DNA from: Myrica gale
Lineage: Eukaryota > Streptophyta > Magnoliopsida > Fagales > Myricaceae
Assembly (NCBI GenBank): GCA_963930655.1
Contig: OZ005618.1
Coordinates: 3,742,001 to 3,806,000, forward strand
DNA: 64,000 bases
Direction: 5' to 3'
Below the pieces are notes generated by a model. It was not told where the DNA came from. It searched no databases and saw only the letters and a program-made list of their open reading frames with translations. Made by a program: the position numbers and the translations under genes. Below are positions 33,893 through 46,520 of the stretch, one piece after another. The stretch's first letter is position 1. The number at the start of each line of letters is the position of its first letter.

Positions 33893-35293
33893 AAATATTG
33901 TATAAGCTGCAGTAGTTTTCCTTCTTATTCTTCCTGATGGTAGTTCTTCTCCATGTGATTTGATGTTTAGCTATTGCGATTAATATTGAACCTGCAACTA
34001 CGTCTCAATTATCTCTTCCTTCGTTTCCTGCGATTCATTTACATGATCGATTGTTCCTAGGAGGCCTATTCTTCGTCTATCTTTTCCTCCTATGTACAAG
34101 AAGGTCCTATCCGCAGTTCCGGAGGGAAGATTCCTCCTTCTGTAAGGCAGACTCCCCCTCACCGATATTTTTTTTGTATTTTATTTTTTAAAGAATATGA
34201 TGATTTTTTTTGTACTTTTAAATTTTATTTAATTTATTTCTTCTTTTAAAGTTTTTTTAAAAGTTTGTTTCTCGTAGAAATTAATCTCTTTTTTAATTTT
34301 TATAAATAAAATGAGTTAGACCAACGTGTCATTTTATTTTCCACGTCATAACTCTAGTTACGTGAGATTTTTTCATCAACAGGTAGAGAAAATATGTGCC
34401 AGGTCCTTATTTTACATTGGCACATCGTAAAATACTCTCTCGTCCAATAAACTGTATCCATCACGTTTCATGAATTCTAGGCTAAAGCTTAGTTGTTTTT
34501 TCCCAAAAACCAACCTCATATATTAATGAGAAATAAGAGCAGAGTTCGCAACACAATTTAAAATAAGTAAAGGAATGCAATTGGAATGCGTTTGTGTACC
34601 AAAATTTTACCTCCTCTAAAATTTTAACACAATTAAATATTACAATATAATCTCTCTCTCTCCCATCAAATCATTACTATTTACTACAAAAAATATAAAA
34701 AATTATCTCTCTTCACTTTTACACTAAACCCAATACCTAAAATTTTAACAACACTAAAATTTTACAACACAAACACAACCTACATCAACAAAACCAGAAG
34801 TGGAGTAACGAGCCGCCCATTGAGCCAATAAGTGGGCTTGCTGATTAAGCCGACGGGGGACCCAATGGATCGACCAGGCAGCTTGAGCTTAGTTGATATA
34901 AAACAAGATGCACGATATCTTAGGTTGGTGAATATTCGTACATGTAATTAGTGAAGCAAGAGAACTATCCAAACACAAACTAAAGAAAAAAAAGTTAAGG
35001 ATTTCCATGCATGGTTCTCTTCAATATTGGGATAACACTTTCGTTTTATAATATGACAACAATAAGACATGCAAAGCCACGCCATCACAAAAATTCAATT
35101 GAACTATCCTCAGATTCCAAAAGCCACTAAAGAACAGTAAAATTCAATTGAACTGTAAATATAAATCCAGAATCAGTCCATATGGTATACGGGAAAATCG
35201 AATTAGTCTTCTTGCTTTGTCCCACCTTAGCGATATAGGACATGGGAATCCAAATGCTATAGAAGACGACAAGAGCAAGTTATTTTCTTGGCC
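33893..35293. other. Non-coding spacer
   Basis: T-rich DNA without a supported gene. It contains a family-A MITE at 34580-34781. Confidence 0.4.
34580..34781 (-). mobile_element. MITE, family A
   Basis: Inverse orientation relative to 46090-46283. Shares GCGTTTGTGTACC at one end, ACAACACAAACACAACC at the other, and the interior CTCTCTTCACTTTTACACTA and CCCAATACC blocks. Confidence 0.6.
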
Positions 35294-35450
35294 ACCTCCC
35301 ATGCACTTTTTTTTTTTGATGACGAGGAAATTCCCCAAAGCCGGACCCTTTTGGCCCAACCCTGAAGTACAAACCCCGGCCCACTGAACCGACCCCACAA
35401 CCCAGGGAGCAGATAAGTCAAGGGCGATAATGGACCTCCCATGCACTTTT
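35294..35450 (-). mobile_element. SINE-like insertion in the ORRM1 3' flank
   Basis: Body 35311-35433, flanked by the 17-base direct repeat ACCTCCCATGCACTTTT (35294-35310 and 35434-35450). On the minus strand it ends GTCATC plus an A11 tail. The body contains CAGGGTTGGGCCAAAAGGGT. Length, A-tail and a long target duplication fit a SINE (possibly 5'-truncated, Au-like). It lies 80-220 bases past the ORRM1 stop, so probably in or near its 3' UTR, in the same sense as the gene. Confidence 0.65.
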
Positions 35451-35527
35451 ACTCTTATCATCTTATAATACCTTACATTCATGAGGGGCAGAAAGAGAGT
35501 TTTGATTTCTTTGTCTCATTGGAATGC

Positions 35528-38500
35528 CTATCTGGGACGGCCCCCGCTGGATCTTGGTGGATTACTCCTAGCAACATCAACAACTATCATCCAGCCATTA
35601 ATGATCTGCAAACACCAGCAACAATATGTAGAGCTCATCAGCCTCTCTCATGCGGAACATACGAATCGTTTCACGTAAAATCTTCAACATGAGAATGCAG
35701 GGACTGTGTGTGTGTTTTGGGAGGGGGTGGGGGTTGCGAACCAACCTTGCCGTTCATCTCTTTCAGTGCTGCACTGGCGGCCTCCTCTGTCGTGTACTCT
35801 ATGAATGCATAACCTTTGGACCTTTTAGAAATTTTGTCCATTATAATTTTAACTGTAGAGTGCATTTCATAAATAATGAGCATACCTTTGCTAAGGAATT
35901 AGAACACTACTACTTTTGTTATGACTAAGAAATTGCAAAATACCTTCAACAAGCTCACCATAGCCTTCAAACGCTGCACGTAACGTTTTCTCAGATGTAT
36001 AAAATGACAGACCTGTTGATCCATGGAGATTGCCAATTAGTACTGTCATTAGCCCAAAAAACAAAAGAGAGGGAGATCCGAAGTCACTTGCACATTATAG
36101 ATTTTGAATCTCCTGAATACGAATGGTGATGGGGCAATACATGCTCCAATAATAGGAATCTGAACTTCTGGTTTAAGGTAATTTGGGAGACTCTACATTG
36201 TTCTAACGAAGTACGGACCTTTCATGAATTATGAAACAACCCTTTTGTATGCCTTTTGCATCTTGAAATATTCCAAATAAGAAAAATGGACTACTAAAGG
36301 ATTAGTATGCAAAGAAAGAATCCATGTGTCACCATCGAAGCTGCAACATACCGGTAATAAATAGTTTCTTTGTTTTTATAGGAGCTGTTTGGCTTGCTTC
36401 GGAAGAATCCGACTGATCTGTAGAACTCTGTAGATTACCTGAAAATAGACCTTGATTACTTTACAGAGGAAAATTGTTGCATTAGTTGACTCAGATAAAA
36501 TCAGCGTGATGCTGAATGATTCGCTTGTTAAAGAAAAACAAATCAAAATCCATAATTCCAAAGCCTATAAATATAACAAATAATTGTTATAGCAATTAGA
36601 TAAACCATTACGAATTTTGCTCACGGGAAAGATTACAGAGCAATGTGCCACTTCGAGATTGGAGATACTCGCTCCATAGTGAGTATAGTATGGTCAAGCA
36701 GACTAACTGAACCATGATTATTAAAGTACGAATCAGTGAAGACTCTAGCATCAAGTAACATAGATTTAAGTAATCCATTCTTTTGCAGAAAGATTCAAAA
36801 TTAACTCAATATCTCAGACGTAATGGCTTTTCAGCAAGTAGTCAGTCCTATAAAATATTCAGCCAAGGCTCTCATCACCTACTAACAGCAGGTAACATTA
36901 ACGTTATATAATCAACTGCCAAACTGATTTCATTGTTCCTATAATATTGTGCCTAACATGAAACAAAGAATAATGGGTTTAGTATGTTCAGCTTACCACT
37001 AAATGTTATCACACGAGGTGAAGAAACTCTATGATGTTCTTCTAAATTTGTTGCAAGAAAATTTCAACAAAGACAATTACGAACAAAAAATTGGTTGCTT
37101 AATAGGTTGCGCAACAAAAGATTGTAATCATGGGATGAAATAGGGCTTCTTAGAGTCTCGCACAGCAGTATCACCTAAGACTACTGACATTCATTTTTCA
37201 ACCTGAAAGATCTGTATAATATCACAAGGCCACTAACTATTCTTCAACTTGGACAACAATTTCATCTCTAACTTTTAATTTCAATTACCGTTGAAGATCT
37301 TGTCTTCAACTATCTTTAAGATACAAATAATATCATGTTAACATCCACCAATGGACTGACATTATTATGCCTTTCTATAACCCAGTTCAAAATCATAAGA
37401 ACATAATGCAGCTTTTTGTTGCTCATGGGAACTTCTGGAAAACAGGCGGGCCAGGGGATTGACCAACTCTCTCACCCCTAATATATTGGCCTTCAACTAG
37501 CACCAAAGCAGGGCACAGGTGTCGGTTAACAGCTGAATCGTGTGCTTTCTACACATTCGCATAAGCAACCACCACCAATGTATCTTTCTACTTTTCACAT
37601 ATACACTTGAACATCCTTTGATGTGTGACCAGGAATTTAACTTATCAACATAATTGAACTGCTACCTAGAACTAAGCCCTAACAAATACCAAAGAGAAAG
37701 GCATGAGACTGTTTTATTGCATAAACTAATTGCGCCATTGAAGTTCAAGTTTCCCATGAGATTATTGCAAAACGTTCCGCCTACATATCATTAAAATCAT
37801 TAAAATTTTAACATCCACTACCAATCACCTTCAGAGGTCCATGGAATAGGTTCTTTCCCCTTATCTTTTGTTACCATCTAATACCCAAAGAATGTAGTTT
37901 AAGTGACTACTTGCTCCCTCATTTACAAGCATCTGAATCTTCTGATCCATTCATAGATGTCATCTGCAACTAAAGTGCACCCCTACCTTTCTAATCCCAT
38001 CTTCCCCTGCAAAGAAATTGGGCATCTGTCTAATGCATTTAATTCTTCTTTGCTTCCTCAAGCCTTCAAGCTTTGCAAGACTTATCTATACACAATTGGC
38101 CACAGTCAACTATTTCTTACCCCAGCATCATCTACGTTTCAAACCTGCTCATGTTGATAAACCTTGTCCATGTCATGTCAAAGAAGTTCCATAGTTTTTC
38201 CTCCCATGGCTATGATTCAGTCTTAAATTTGTCGAGCGCTTGAAATTTTTACCTGAAATGAAGGTTCAAGTCGCCAACTACTCTTTTGGCTGTTCACATC
38301 ATACCTGACATGATACTGCCCTTTAGGCTAACGAATCCCTTCAGCTTATAGTCAATTTTCTCAGAGGACAGGAAATTTTCTATTTAGATCCATAATTCTC
38401 CTTGCATTAAGCTCATTTCACGACCTTTTAATACCATGCTCTGACACAAACTCGAGAATCGCATTTGCTGCATCATTTATTTTTGCGGTACATTACAAAG

Positions 38501-40334
38501 ATTATTTTAAGGAAAAACACTCCTCTCTACTACCAAACTTCACAGCATTTCTATACCTGGTGCAAGAGCAGCCATGCTAAAATGACGCAGAATTTAACCC
38601 TCCAAAAAATCCAGCTAAAAATACCTAGGAGTTTTGGGTTAAGTGTGCTATCTACACACTAGCTTCCTCGGAGAACATCACACATGACACTCTACATTTT
38701 GAAACTGACAAACTATAAATGCTAAAGATCCATGATCCATGGTGCTGCTCTCCTTTCTTTGAAGCAACGGTAACTAATAAAAGAGTGCTCAAAGTTAATT
38801 AGTTACATCAAATATGCCTCCATGGGCACGCATTGCCATATAAAATCATGCTCAAACAGAAAACTGAATCCTAAGCAAGCAAAGACATGGATGGTGTTAT
38901 ATCGGCTCTAAACTTACAAAAAAGGAAAATATACTGAATCAAATGGTTTGATTAATTTATACAAAAGGGGCAAACCTCCATAATCCTTATTCTCTGAATC
39001 GAAATTCTTATCAGGCAGAACAGATAATACACCAGGTACGCCTGCCAATTCAGAAGTAGTCTTCCTCAACATAGAAACAGCATCGATGCTGCAAACGTTG
39101 CAAAAAAATAACGCAAACACTAACCAGCTAAATCACGTGCACATTCATCATCAACCGTACAACAGAATCCAAAGTTCGACTGCCAAGATACGTGATATAT
39201 ACACATTTGTGCATCCTTCTCGCTGCAGAAGTACAATGCCAATATCAGGGAAACGAAGAACAAATTGATTAGAGGAAGAATATCACCTTTGATGCTCAGT
39301 TAGAAAGGGGACCATAGAATGAACACGGAATAAAAAAAATCAAAAGCCTTTTGTTTTTATGTTTTCAAAAAAGCTCTAATATTGTATGCTTACTTCCCCA
39401 AAACCTTGGTCAGTGTTTGGGCATAATAATCAACCATTTGAGCCTTTGTCACAACTCCAACACCCGGCTTGTCCATACGAACAAGCCAGTGTTTGGTATT
39501 CCTCGCAGGAAACAACAAACTGGTTCCAATTCGTGAGCTTGATAGATCCCTCGATTCGATACTTGAAGAACTAGACGTCTTCTTTACAGAACCATAATCC
39601 GGGTCAGGCTTAACCGACAGAACCCCTGGTAGACCTACGAGACATACACTGAATATCATTAGCGATAAAATATCTTTCACAATTTCAGTTTCTCCCACAA
39701 CATAAAATCTGAAGCACATTGAAGCCCAATCAGATGTATCATTCTGCTCCAAACTATAATCGAACCAAAGAAACTGGAAAAGGACAGAAACTTACGGGCG
39801 AGTTCACGGGAAATTTGTTCGTCGACGTCACAACAAAAGCCGAAGTGGGTTTGACAAGAAGCATCATATATACACATCTGAGCATCTTTCTCACTGCTAA
39901 AACCGCAACCAAAACCAGAATAGAGACCAAAACCGAACATTATAATCTGACCAAAAAACAAAAAAGAAACACACCCACCTGCTCAAAACTCTTTCTAAGG
40001 TCTTAACGTAGTAGTCAATTATTTCTGGTTTAGAATTGACCCCATGTGGAGGAGCCTCCATTAGCACCGTCCAGTGGCGGTTGTCAGTGGGAGTTGAAGA
40101 AATAGAAAGGGAAGTGGAATTCAATGCATATGTTGATGATGTTGAAGTTGCAATATTTGTTGTAGCCGAGAAACATATACAAGAAATGAAAGGAGCAGAA
40201 GAAGAGAGATAAAGGCGGTTCTTTTTGTTTTGAGAATTAGAGAAACCGACGCTTTTTTGGAGTGAGGTCTTGTGCGCTTTGCTTGGGATTATAACTGGTA
40301 CTTTGATTATGGATGTGGAGGAGAGAACTTCCAT
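35528..40334 (-). CDS. ORRM1: ORRM1: organelle RRM protein with two RIP/MORF-like domains
   Basis: Nine minus-strand exons: 40334-39979, 39896-39796, 39634-39394, 39222-39125, 39041-38976, 36438-36352, 36012-35944, 35852-35746 and 35605-35528. All join in phase, giving 400 residues. The N-terminus is Ser/Thr-rich and plastid-transit-like. Two RIP/MORF-type units follow: RHWTVLMEAPPHGVNSKPE with SEKDAQMCIYDASCQTHFGF, and KHWLVRMDKPGVGVVTKAQ with NEKDAQMCIYHVSWQSNFGF. Each is followed by LPGVLSVKPDPDY or VPGVLSVLPDKNF. The RRM at about 311-390 has RNP2 (KLFITGLSFYT) and RNP1 (SKGYAFIEY). The protein ends NPPRSSGGRPR. In Arabidopsis and maize ORRM1 is needed for many chloroplast C-to-U editing sites and binds PPR editing factors. 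Intron 5 is large (2.5 kb) and holds no gene. A partial copy lies at 58391. Confidence 0.95.
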
Positions 40335-41434
40335 GGCCGTTTCCCAAAGTTTAATGGCAAGGCTCTCAGCTTTTACGCCGTTATCTCATCTGCTTGAATT
40401 CCTGATATTTTCGGGCCCTCGAATGCTGCGTCAAGAAAATGGCAAACCGGCGGTGGTCGGTTCCATTCAATTCGGGTAGGTTGGGTCCAGGCGGATCTAA
40501 ATCGGGTTCAATCTTTCTCGTCTTTCCTATGCGAGAACTGTGATTCGGGTTCAATCACTTGTTAACCGTCTGCTTTTCGTATTCATTATTGCCAAATCAA
40601 GTAATTTGCAAAGGTAGACTGAAAGTCATTAAAATTGTGGCCATGTCACCTACTCAACGCCACCTCATTTAAAATAATTATCAATTCCGATTAAAAACAG
40701 CCACCCGTACGTCGAACTTTGATTTAAAATCACTAAATTCACCATAGTTCCATTTCAAAATCACTGTAACATTCCAAATCCCTAATTCCTTCACCAACCC
40801 TAAATTCCTAACTTCTTCGCCGAGGAAGAGCATATGCAAACATCTGTTTTTGCCAAGATTCGCTTGGTCCTTCAAAAAGGCACCCTCAGTTCTAGTAATG
40901 AAGGATTCGGCTGCTGCCATTCCGATTGTTGTTAATTTTGGTGAAATGTGCGGTTTTGCGTATTATAACTTTCCAACGAATATGTAGGGAATGAAAATGA
41001 TGAGAAACTCGAAAATAATCCTCGCAGAATGATGGAAGACAGATCCCATAAAAAACATGATAGAGGCGGCAAGAAACAATGATGTAGTGGCCGAGTACAT
41101 TGGGCTTTTTGGGCCCAGCACAAGGCCTAAAAGGCTTTACCTTGGATTTTTCAAACTTCGAGTTGCTATAACTTTTCAACGAAATAGGTCTAAAAATGGC
41201 CCGACTTTTACACAAGCCAGAGCCATTTTTAGATCCTAGGCCTATACTTAAGGCCTTTTGGTTGTTATGGTTGATATTCATTTTTTTAGACCAACTCCTT
41301 CCATTTTTCATCTTCTTTTTTTCTTAATAAAAACCTCATCCTATTCCACAAAATACTAAAATCAAACAAAAACACCTTAGAAGGTCAATACCAGCATACA
41401 TCTAGGATAAATCAAGAAAATGCTCATAACTATA
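40335..41434. other. ORRM1 upstream region and spacer
   Basis: About 300 bases upstream of the ATG are the likely leader and promoter. A stretch at 40900-41300 has unusual near-palindromic words (GGGCTTTTTGGGCCCAGC, AAAAATGGCCCGACTTTT). It is probably repeat-derived but I could not name it. Confidence 0.35.
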
Positions 41435-41696
41435 AGGATTGCCACCTAAACTAAACTTGGCGGTGGCCCAAAGCAAGGTGGTGCACTGCCTCATTAGCAT
41501 CTCGAAAGACATGATTTGGTCTCTAACTCTACATTTATCTGCACACATCAACAATATCAATCACAATATGATGAATCATCCACTCAGTTCGGGCGGGATA
41601 CTTTTGTATTGCCTTAATAACCAACGCAGAATTCCCTTCAAGAATAATATCAAGGAACCCCATCTGTCTGGCAAACTCCACTCCAAAATTCGTCGG
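41435..41696 (-). pseudogene. RNase H domain fragment, probably from a LINE
   Basis: Minus-strand reading gives VEFARQMGFLDIILEGNSAL, then PARTEWMIHHIVIDIVDVC. After a shift of frame it gives RDANEAVHHLALGHRQV-like residues. This is the pattern of the plant RNase H-like domain found at LINE C-termini and in derived host genes. It is broken and has no reverse-transcriptase part nearby. It abuts the LTR-like sequence starting at 41699. Confidence 0.5.
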
Positions 41697-41698
41697 AG

Positions 41699-43900
41699 TT
41701 GTCACGTCCTAAACCTCAAAGGCTAGAGGGTGACTTACTTACAAAACAATTAGACTTTTGATTTAAAAACATTTCTAACAAAATAAATATGGAATAAAAT
41801 TTAGTTAAAAACTTCAACAAATATATCATAATAAAACTTAAAAACTCTTTCAGAACACAGGCAAATCTAATCATTATTAGACTTATAATAGAGTAAAACA
41901 TTTATTCTAATAATCACTCAGTTACCCGCCCACGTGCCATATAATTCTGATTATCGATACGCTCCTGATCAACATCTGAAAATAAGGAAAACAGTAGGAG
42001 TGAATTCGACAACTCAGTAAACAAAATCATTATGCTAGTGTATATCTCATGAGTCACTCTGTAACAGTAAGAGACTGAATATTTAAAATCTTTATAAACT
42101 GTTGAAATTTGTTTTTGTAATTTCAACAAAATATATTTATCAATAAAACATTTTTATCTATATACCATAATACTGTAGAAAATTAGTTTTATCTATATAA
42201 GAAAATTCCTTTAGCAATAACTGTGGGTCGTGTTTACGCCCGTGACAGGGTTGTGTAGTTGCTACCTAATTTGGGGATCAGCCAAACTAAGTCAATACTA
42301 TGGGTAGAATTCTTCCTTACTAAGGTTTGGCTATGTCCAAGTGTGCACTCGGTGAGAATTTATAAAATAAACCACTCCGTTTCCAGAATGAGTGCACTCA
42401 ATGGGTTTCAATTGGTGTCAATGCACCGTCTCTGTAACTCTGGGCTCAGGGTTTGAAAATACATAACATATCATAAAATAAACATCACTTTGAACTTTGT
42501 TTCTTTATCTTCCTTTCGTGAAATATCTTGCACAAATCTTGAATAACAACAAATATCAAGAAGCTTTGATTTCAATCAATGAAAACATCATGTAAAATCA
42601 TTGGACATAAAAATAGGCTTATGTTTACACATTTCATGTTATAACCTTTGACAATCTAATCATAAAGTAATGTATGTAAGACTTCGAGAGTTTTCAATAA
42701 AACATGTAATTTCTCAAATATCACATCGGTCTTTTAGAAAAATTTAGCATAATAACTCCGCTTACCTGATCTTCAAGCAAATAAGCCTCTGACTTAGCAC
42801 ATATTAATACAAAATTTAACTTATTACAAAATGCTTAAACAAAAAACACAAATGAAACTCTAAATCTGCTCGACCGGATTAAATCCGAAATTCACTGGTA
42901 AAATTATAAAATATAACTTACCTATATCGGGTTGCCCTAAAATCCCCAAATTAAAATATATTCTTCCTTAAGATGTTACCTATACACTTGTAAAATTTCA
43001 CATCCAAATTCCTTTTACAAACTAGCAAATAAAAATCGACATTCACCTCTGTTCATGGAGTCAAACTATACCCAGAATAATTTTGTACTCATCAATTCCA
43101 AAATTCATAAAGAGCTATTCAGATATTCCAAAATCCAGACCTTTATAACAAAGATTCATATATGTGTTATAGAGATACTCGTAAAATTTTGTGCCTAAAT
43201 TTGAAGCCTAGATATGTCATCCGGTACAAAACACTAATCTATATTGAAGGATCTTTCTCAACAATTCCGATTTCTCTAAGCCTAAATTTCAGATTTTCAA
43301 AACAATACCAATACATCTCCAAAAAGTATGAAACTTTAACACAAACCTCCTCCAGATGTCTAGTACAAAATATTCAAAAATCATAATTGTTAGAATTCTA
43401 AGGTCAATTATACAAAAATAATTCGATCTACAACTCAGATCTAGAACCTGAATTTTTCTGAACAAATCTTGAATCCAAATTTTAATTACTCCAATAAACT
43501 CATTAAAACTATTTCAAAATCTTGAAATAATTAGGGCTAGATATAGACACCCTATGGTTTGATCTCTCATAAAAAGAATATAATAAAATATCAAGAAATT
43601 TGAAATACCTGAATTTGCTTTAAGAAAATTCGTCTAGATTGTTGAAAGCAAGAAAACAATTATTTTTCCTCTTGTTGGTATAAAAGTGTGGTGTGTAAAA
43701 ATTAAAACCAATATGTAAATCTATATATAGACTAACACTAATAATATTTTTTTTTAATTTTATCTTGGAAAGGGTTATTTTGGTCATTTTCATAGTTTTT
43801 CTTCTAATTTAACGCATGATTTGGATCAGTTGGTTTGGTATAGCATGTCCAGACTTGGTGCTACATTAATTATTTTGTTATCCACTTATACTTATATACT
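41699..43900 (+). mobile_element. LTR-like remnant, possibly a solo LTR of Ty3/gypsy type
   Basis: Begins TGTCACGTCCTAAACC, close to the TGTCACGACCC start of Del/Tekay LTRs. It has no coding content over about 2 kb. AATTCGACAACTCAGTAAAC and a TATATATAGAC box near 43720 also fit an LTR. The right end and target duplication are not clear, so extent and family are tentative. Degraded. Confidence 0.3.
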
Positions 43901-44624
43901 AGTGACACGTCCCACAACCCTGTGTCGAATGAATGGCCAAATTAAGTGAGAACTGAGAAAGCAACATATATATCGATTAAATTAATGTCGATTCCCATAA
44001 ATGAATTAATTATCCTTCATAAGAGCAACTTGCTCGTTACTAGTCAAAAGAACAATATTGGCAACTTGGTTAATTAGTACTAGGTAAGACATATTAGTCG
44101 CAGATGATTACCAATTAATATAAGGGCCTAATCTGAGAACAACTTGGTTATAATTAATTGTTCATTAAGTATTTGCTATAAATTAGGATGACAACTACCA
44201 AAGTTTTGTTGTTCTCGAGGAATTGGACAAATTAACTAATTAGGAATTATATGTATATATATATATATTTATATATATATATATACAAAATCAATACTAA
44301 TCATAAGAAATTTTGCTCTTGATGCATTGAGCAATTTGTTCCAGGTAATTAATTTTATAATACGCAGTGCAATATTCTTAATGATTAAATTGTGAACATG
44401 GAGTGATGCATTTTAATTAGGGCCCTCCACTAAAATGATGCTAAAACTAAGAAAATTTTATTTTTGAAAGAACATAAGAAAATTTTTGCAAGGGATCTAT
44501 CACGAGCGTGTTTCCTCACTTAGGCAACTGTATGGAGGAAACGACGTCGTTGGACGTACAAATGGTCCTTGGAAGCGGAGATCCATCTGTTGTGGACCAG
44601 TAATATTGTTAGGAGTGGGTGGGT
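43901..44624. other. AT-rich spacer with a TA microsatellite
   Basis: No gene. Contains (TA)n runs at about 44250-44286. Confidence 0.5.
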
Positions 44625-44813
44625 TTGTTTTGTAAAATTTTAGTGTTGTTAAAATTTTAGGTATTGAGTTTAGTAAAAAAGTGAAGAGAGAGGTAATTTT
44701 TTAAATTTTTTGTAGTGAAAAGTAATGATTTGATGGATGAGAGAGATTATATTGTAATATTTTATTATGTTAAAATTTTAGAGGATGTCAAATTTTACAA
44801 CATAAACGGAGCC
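44625..44813 (+). mobile_element. MITE, family A
   Basis: Shares GTTGTTAAAATTTTAGGTAT and the AGTAAAAAAGTGAAGAGAGA interior with the other family-A copies. Ends CATAAACGGAGCC followed by TAA. Confidence 0.6.
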
Positions 44814-45300
44814 TAAGGTATTGAGTTTAGAATGCTAACGCTTCAGCAAACTACTAAATAGATATTAGAGAAAAATATAAATATAAATATTTAGTATCAT
44901 CATGATCAATTGGTCAATTTAAACTTCTTCTTTGAAATTATAAGGCAATAATTCGAGAATATCTTTGTCCTGAAAGATTTTTTAATTAAACTTCATATAA
45001 ACTTTTTATCTTTTGCTCTAAAAAAGCAAAGTGTAGATGGGAACTGAAATTGAAGATTAAATTAGACGCAAAGTGGAAAAGCAAAAGTGTTCCTCGACAA
45101 AAGAAAAGAAAAGAAAAAGCAAATGTACGTACCGAGAGGAATGAGGATGCGGGCCACTCTACTAATAACTGATGTCAAAACTAAAACAACAAGCTGTCGG
45201 AAATGAAAGGAAAATAAGAAAACTTGAAAAAAAAATTTGGTTTAGTTTTGAAAACATTTAATTTGTAATGATTAAGAAAAAAATTTAGTTATATTTTTTA

Positions 45301-45594
45301 GGGTGTTTGTGAGAATGATAAAATCCATAGAAAAAATATGTAGAAAGAGAGTTTTTGAAATTTATTCTTTTAGAGGATATAAGAGTAAAAAAATAATATG
45401 TTTGGAAAGATAATTTTTATGAGATAGTTTTTTATGGGTTTTTTTAAAAAAAATTAATTTTTATGTTATTTCTTACATAAATTAAGATTAATGATTAGAT
45501 AGAAAATTTTATTAAAAATTAAATGGTTTTTTTGTGTGAAAATATCATGTAATGAATTAGAAAATATTTTTAAAATCATTAAACAAACGTAACC
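45301..45594. mobile_element. MITE-like element, family C
   Basis: Ends GGGTGTTTGTGAG and, inverted, GGTTACGTTTGTT form a weak TIR; TA borders both sides. AT-rich and non-coding. Confidence 0.4.
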
Positions 45595-45664
45595 TATAAG
45601 AAACTAAGGTGTACGTAATGAAGTTCTATTTTTAAGTTTGCACGTTCTCACACCAAGCGACTAA

Positions 45665-45861
45665 GGCTGTGTCTAAGAAGTAAAATTTTAGGGTTGTTAA
45701 AATTTTAGGTATTGGAGTTGATGAAAAAGTGAAGAGATAGATAATTTTTTATATTTTTGTAGTGAAAAGTAGTGATTTGATGGAGAGAGATAAATTATAT
45801 TGTAATTTTTTATTGTGTTAAAATTTTAAGATGAGTAAAATTTTAGTATGCAAACGGAGTC
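45665..45861 (+). mobile_element. MITE, family A, with TAA duplication
   Basis: Begins GGCTGTGTCT, ends GCAAACGGAGTC, with TAA at 45662-45664 and 45862-45864. Interior matches the other family-A copies. Confidence 0.6.
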
Positions 45862-46089
45862 TAAAAAAACCACACTGGATGAATGAGTACCCTGTCCTTG
45901 TGAAGGGGAGATTCTTCTCTTGTGTGTCAATCTTCAAAAAGAAAAAGAAAAAAAAAAGAAGAAGATAAAAGTAAAGGAGAGATCCTAAATTCTCTTGCAT
46001 GCGTGCCAATATTATAATAATTTATTAATTATGATTTTTTATTATATACTTTCTTTACATCTCGACTTCTGAATATATAAGACGAGCTA

Positions 46090-46283
46090 GGTTGTGTTTG
46101 TGTTGTAATATTTTTGGTATGAGAATATGTGTTGGTATTGGTTTTATTGAAAATGTGAAGAAAGAGGTAATTTTTTATATTTTTTGTAATTTTTTATATT
46201 TTTTTATGGAAAGAGAGATTATATTGTAGTATTTTATTAGGAGAGATAATATTTTGGGTAATATTTTGTATGCAAACGCAGCC
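46090..46283 (+). mobile_element. MITE, family A, best-preserved copy
   Basis: Ends GGTTGTGTTTG and, inverted, GGGCTGCGTTTG form the TIR. CTA flanks both sides (46087-46089, 46284-46286). A 3-base duplication and this TIR suggest a PIF/Harbinger (Tourist-like) MITE, though hAT is not excluded. Confidence 0.65.
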
Positions 46284-46289
46284 CTAGTG

Positions 46290-46520
46290 TAGGAAGTTGT
46301 TTCTCAAGTCCGTCACCGTGTATCACCTCGGAGAGTACTCAGCAAGTTTGCAAGGGCAGCCAAGACAGTCCGCCCCATCTTGAAAGTAATCATTTACTGC
46401 TTCTTCTTTTTTTCATTTTTCATTAGAGGTCGATCGCAGGCCCGAAGACAATAATTTAGAATACTCCAGCTTCCCAACATGCGTACGTATCGCCAAGCCT
46501 ATTTCTACTCCAGTTTCCAT
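46290..46520 (+). repeat. Upstream block duplicated at 63165-63365
   Basis: GGAAGTTGT, CACCTCGGAGA, ACTCAG, AGACAGTCCG and CTACTCCAGTTTCCATC occur in the same order at both sites, 16.9 kb apart in the same direction. It lies about 0.7 kb upstream of the UBN2/ankyrin/PGG gene and may be its promoter or a leader exon. Confidence 0.55.

Noticed and set aside
39719-40006. Plus-strand ORFs opposite ORRM1 exons 1-3
   Set aside because: Shadows of ORRM1, whose nine exons join in phase.
44240-44290. CRISPR-like or satellite array
   Set aside because: Only a TA microsatellite; no spaced repeats. CRISPR arrays are not expected in plant nuclear DNA.
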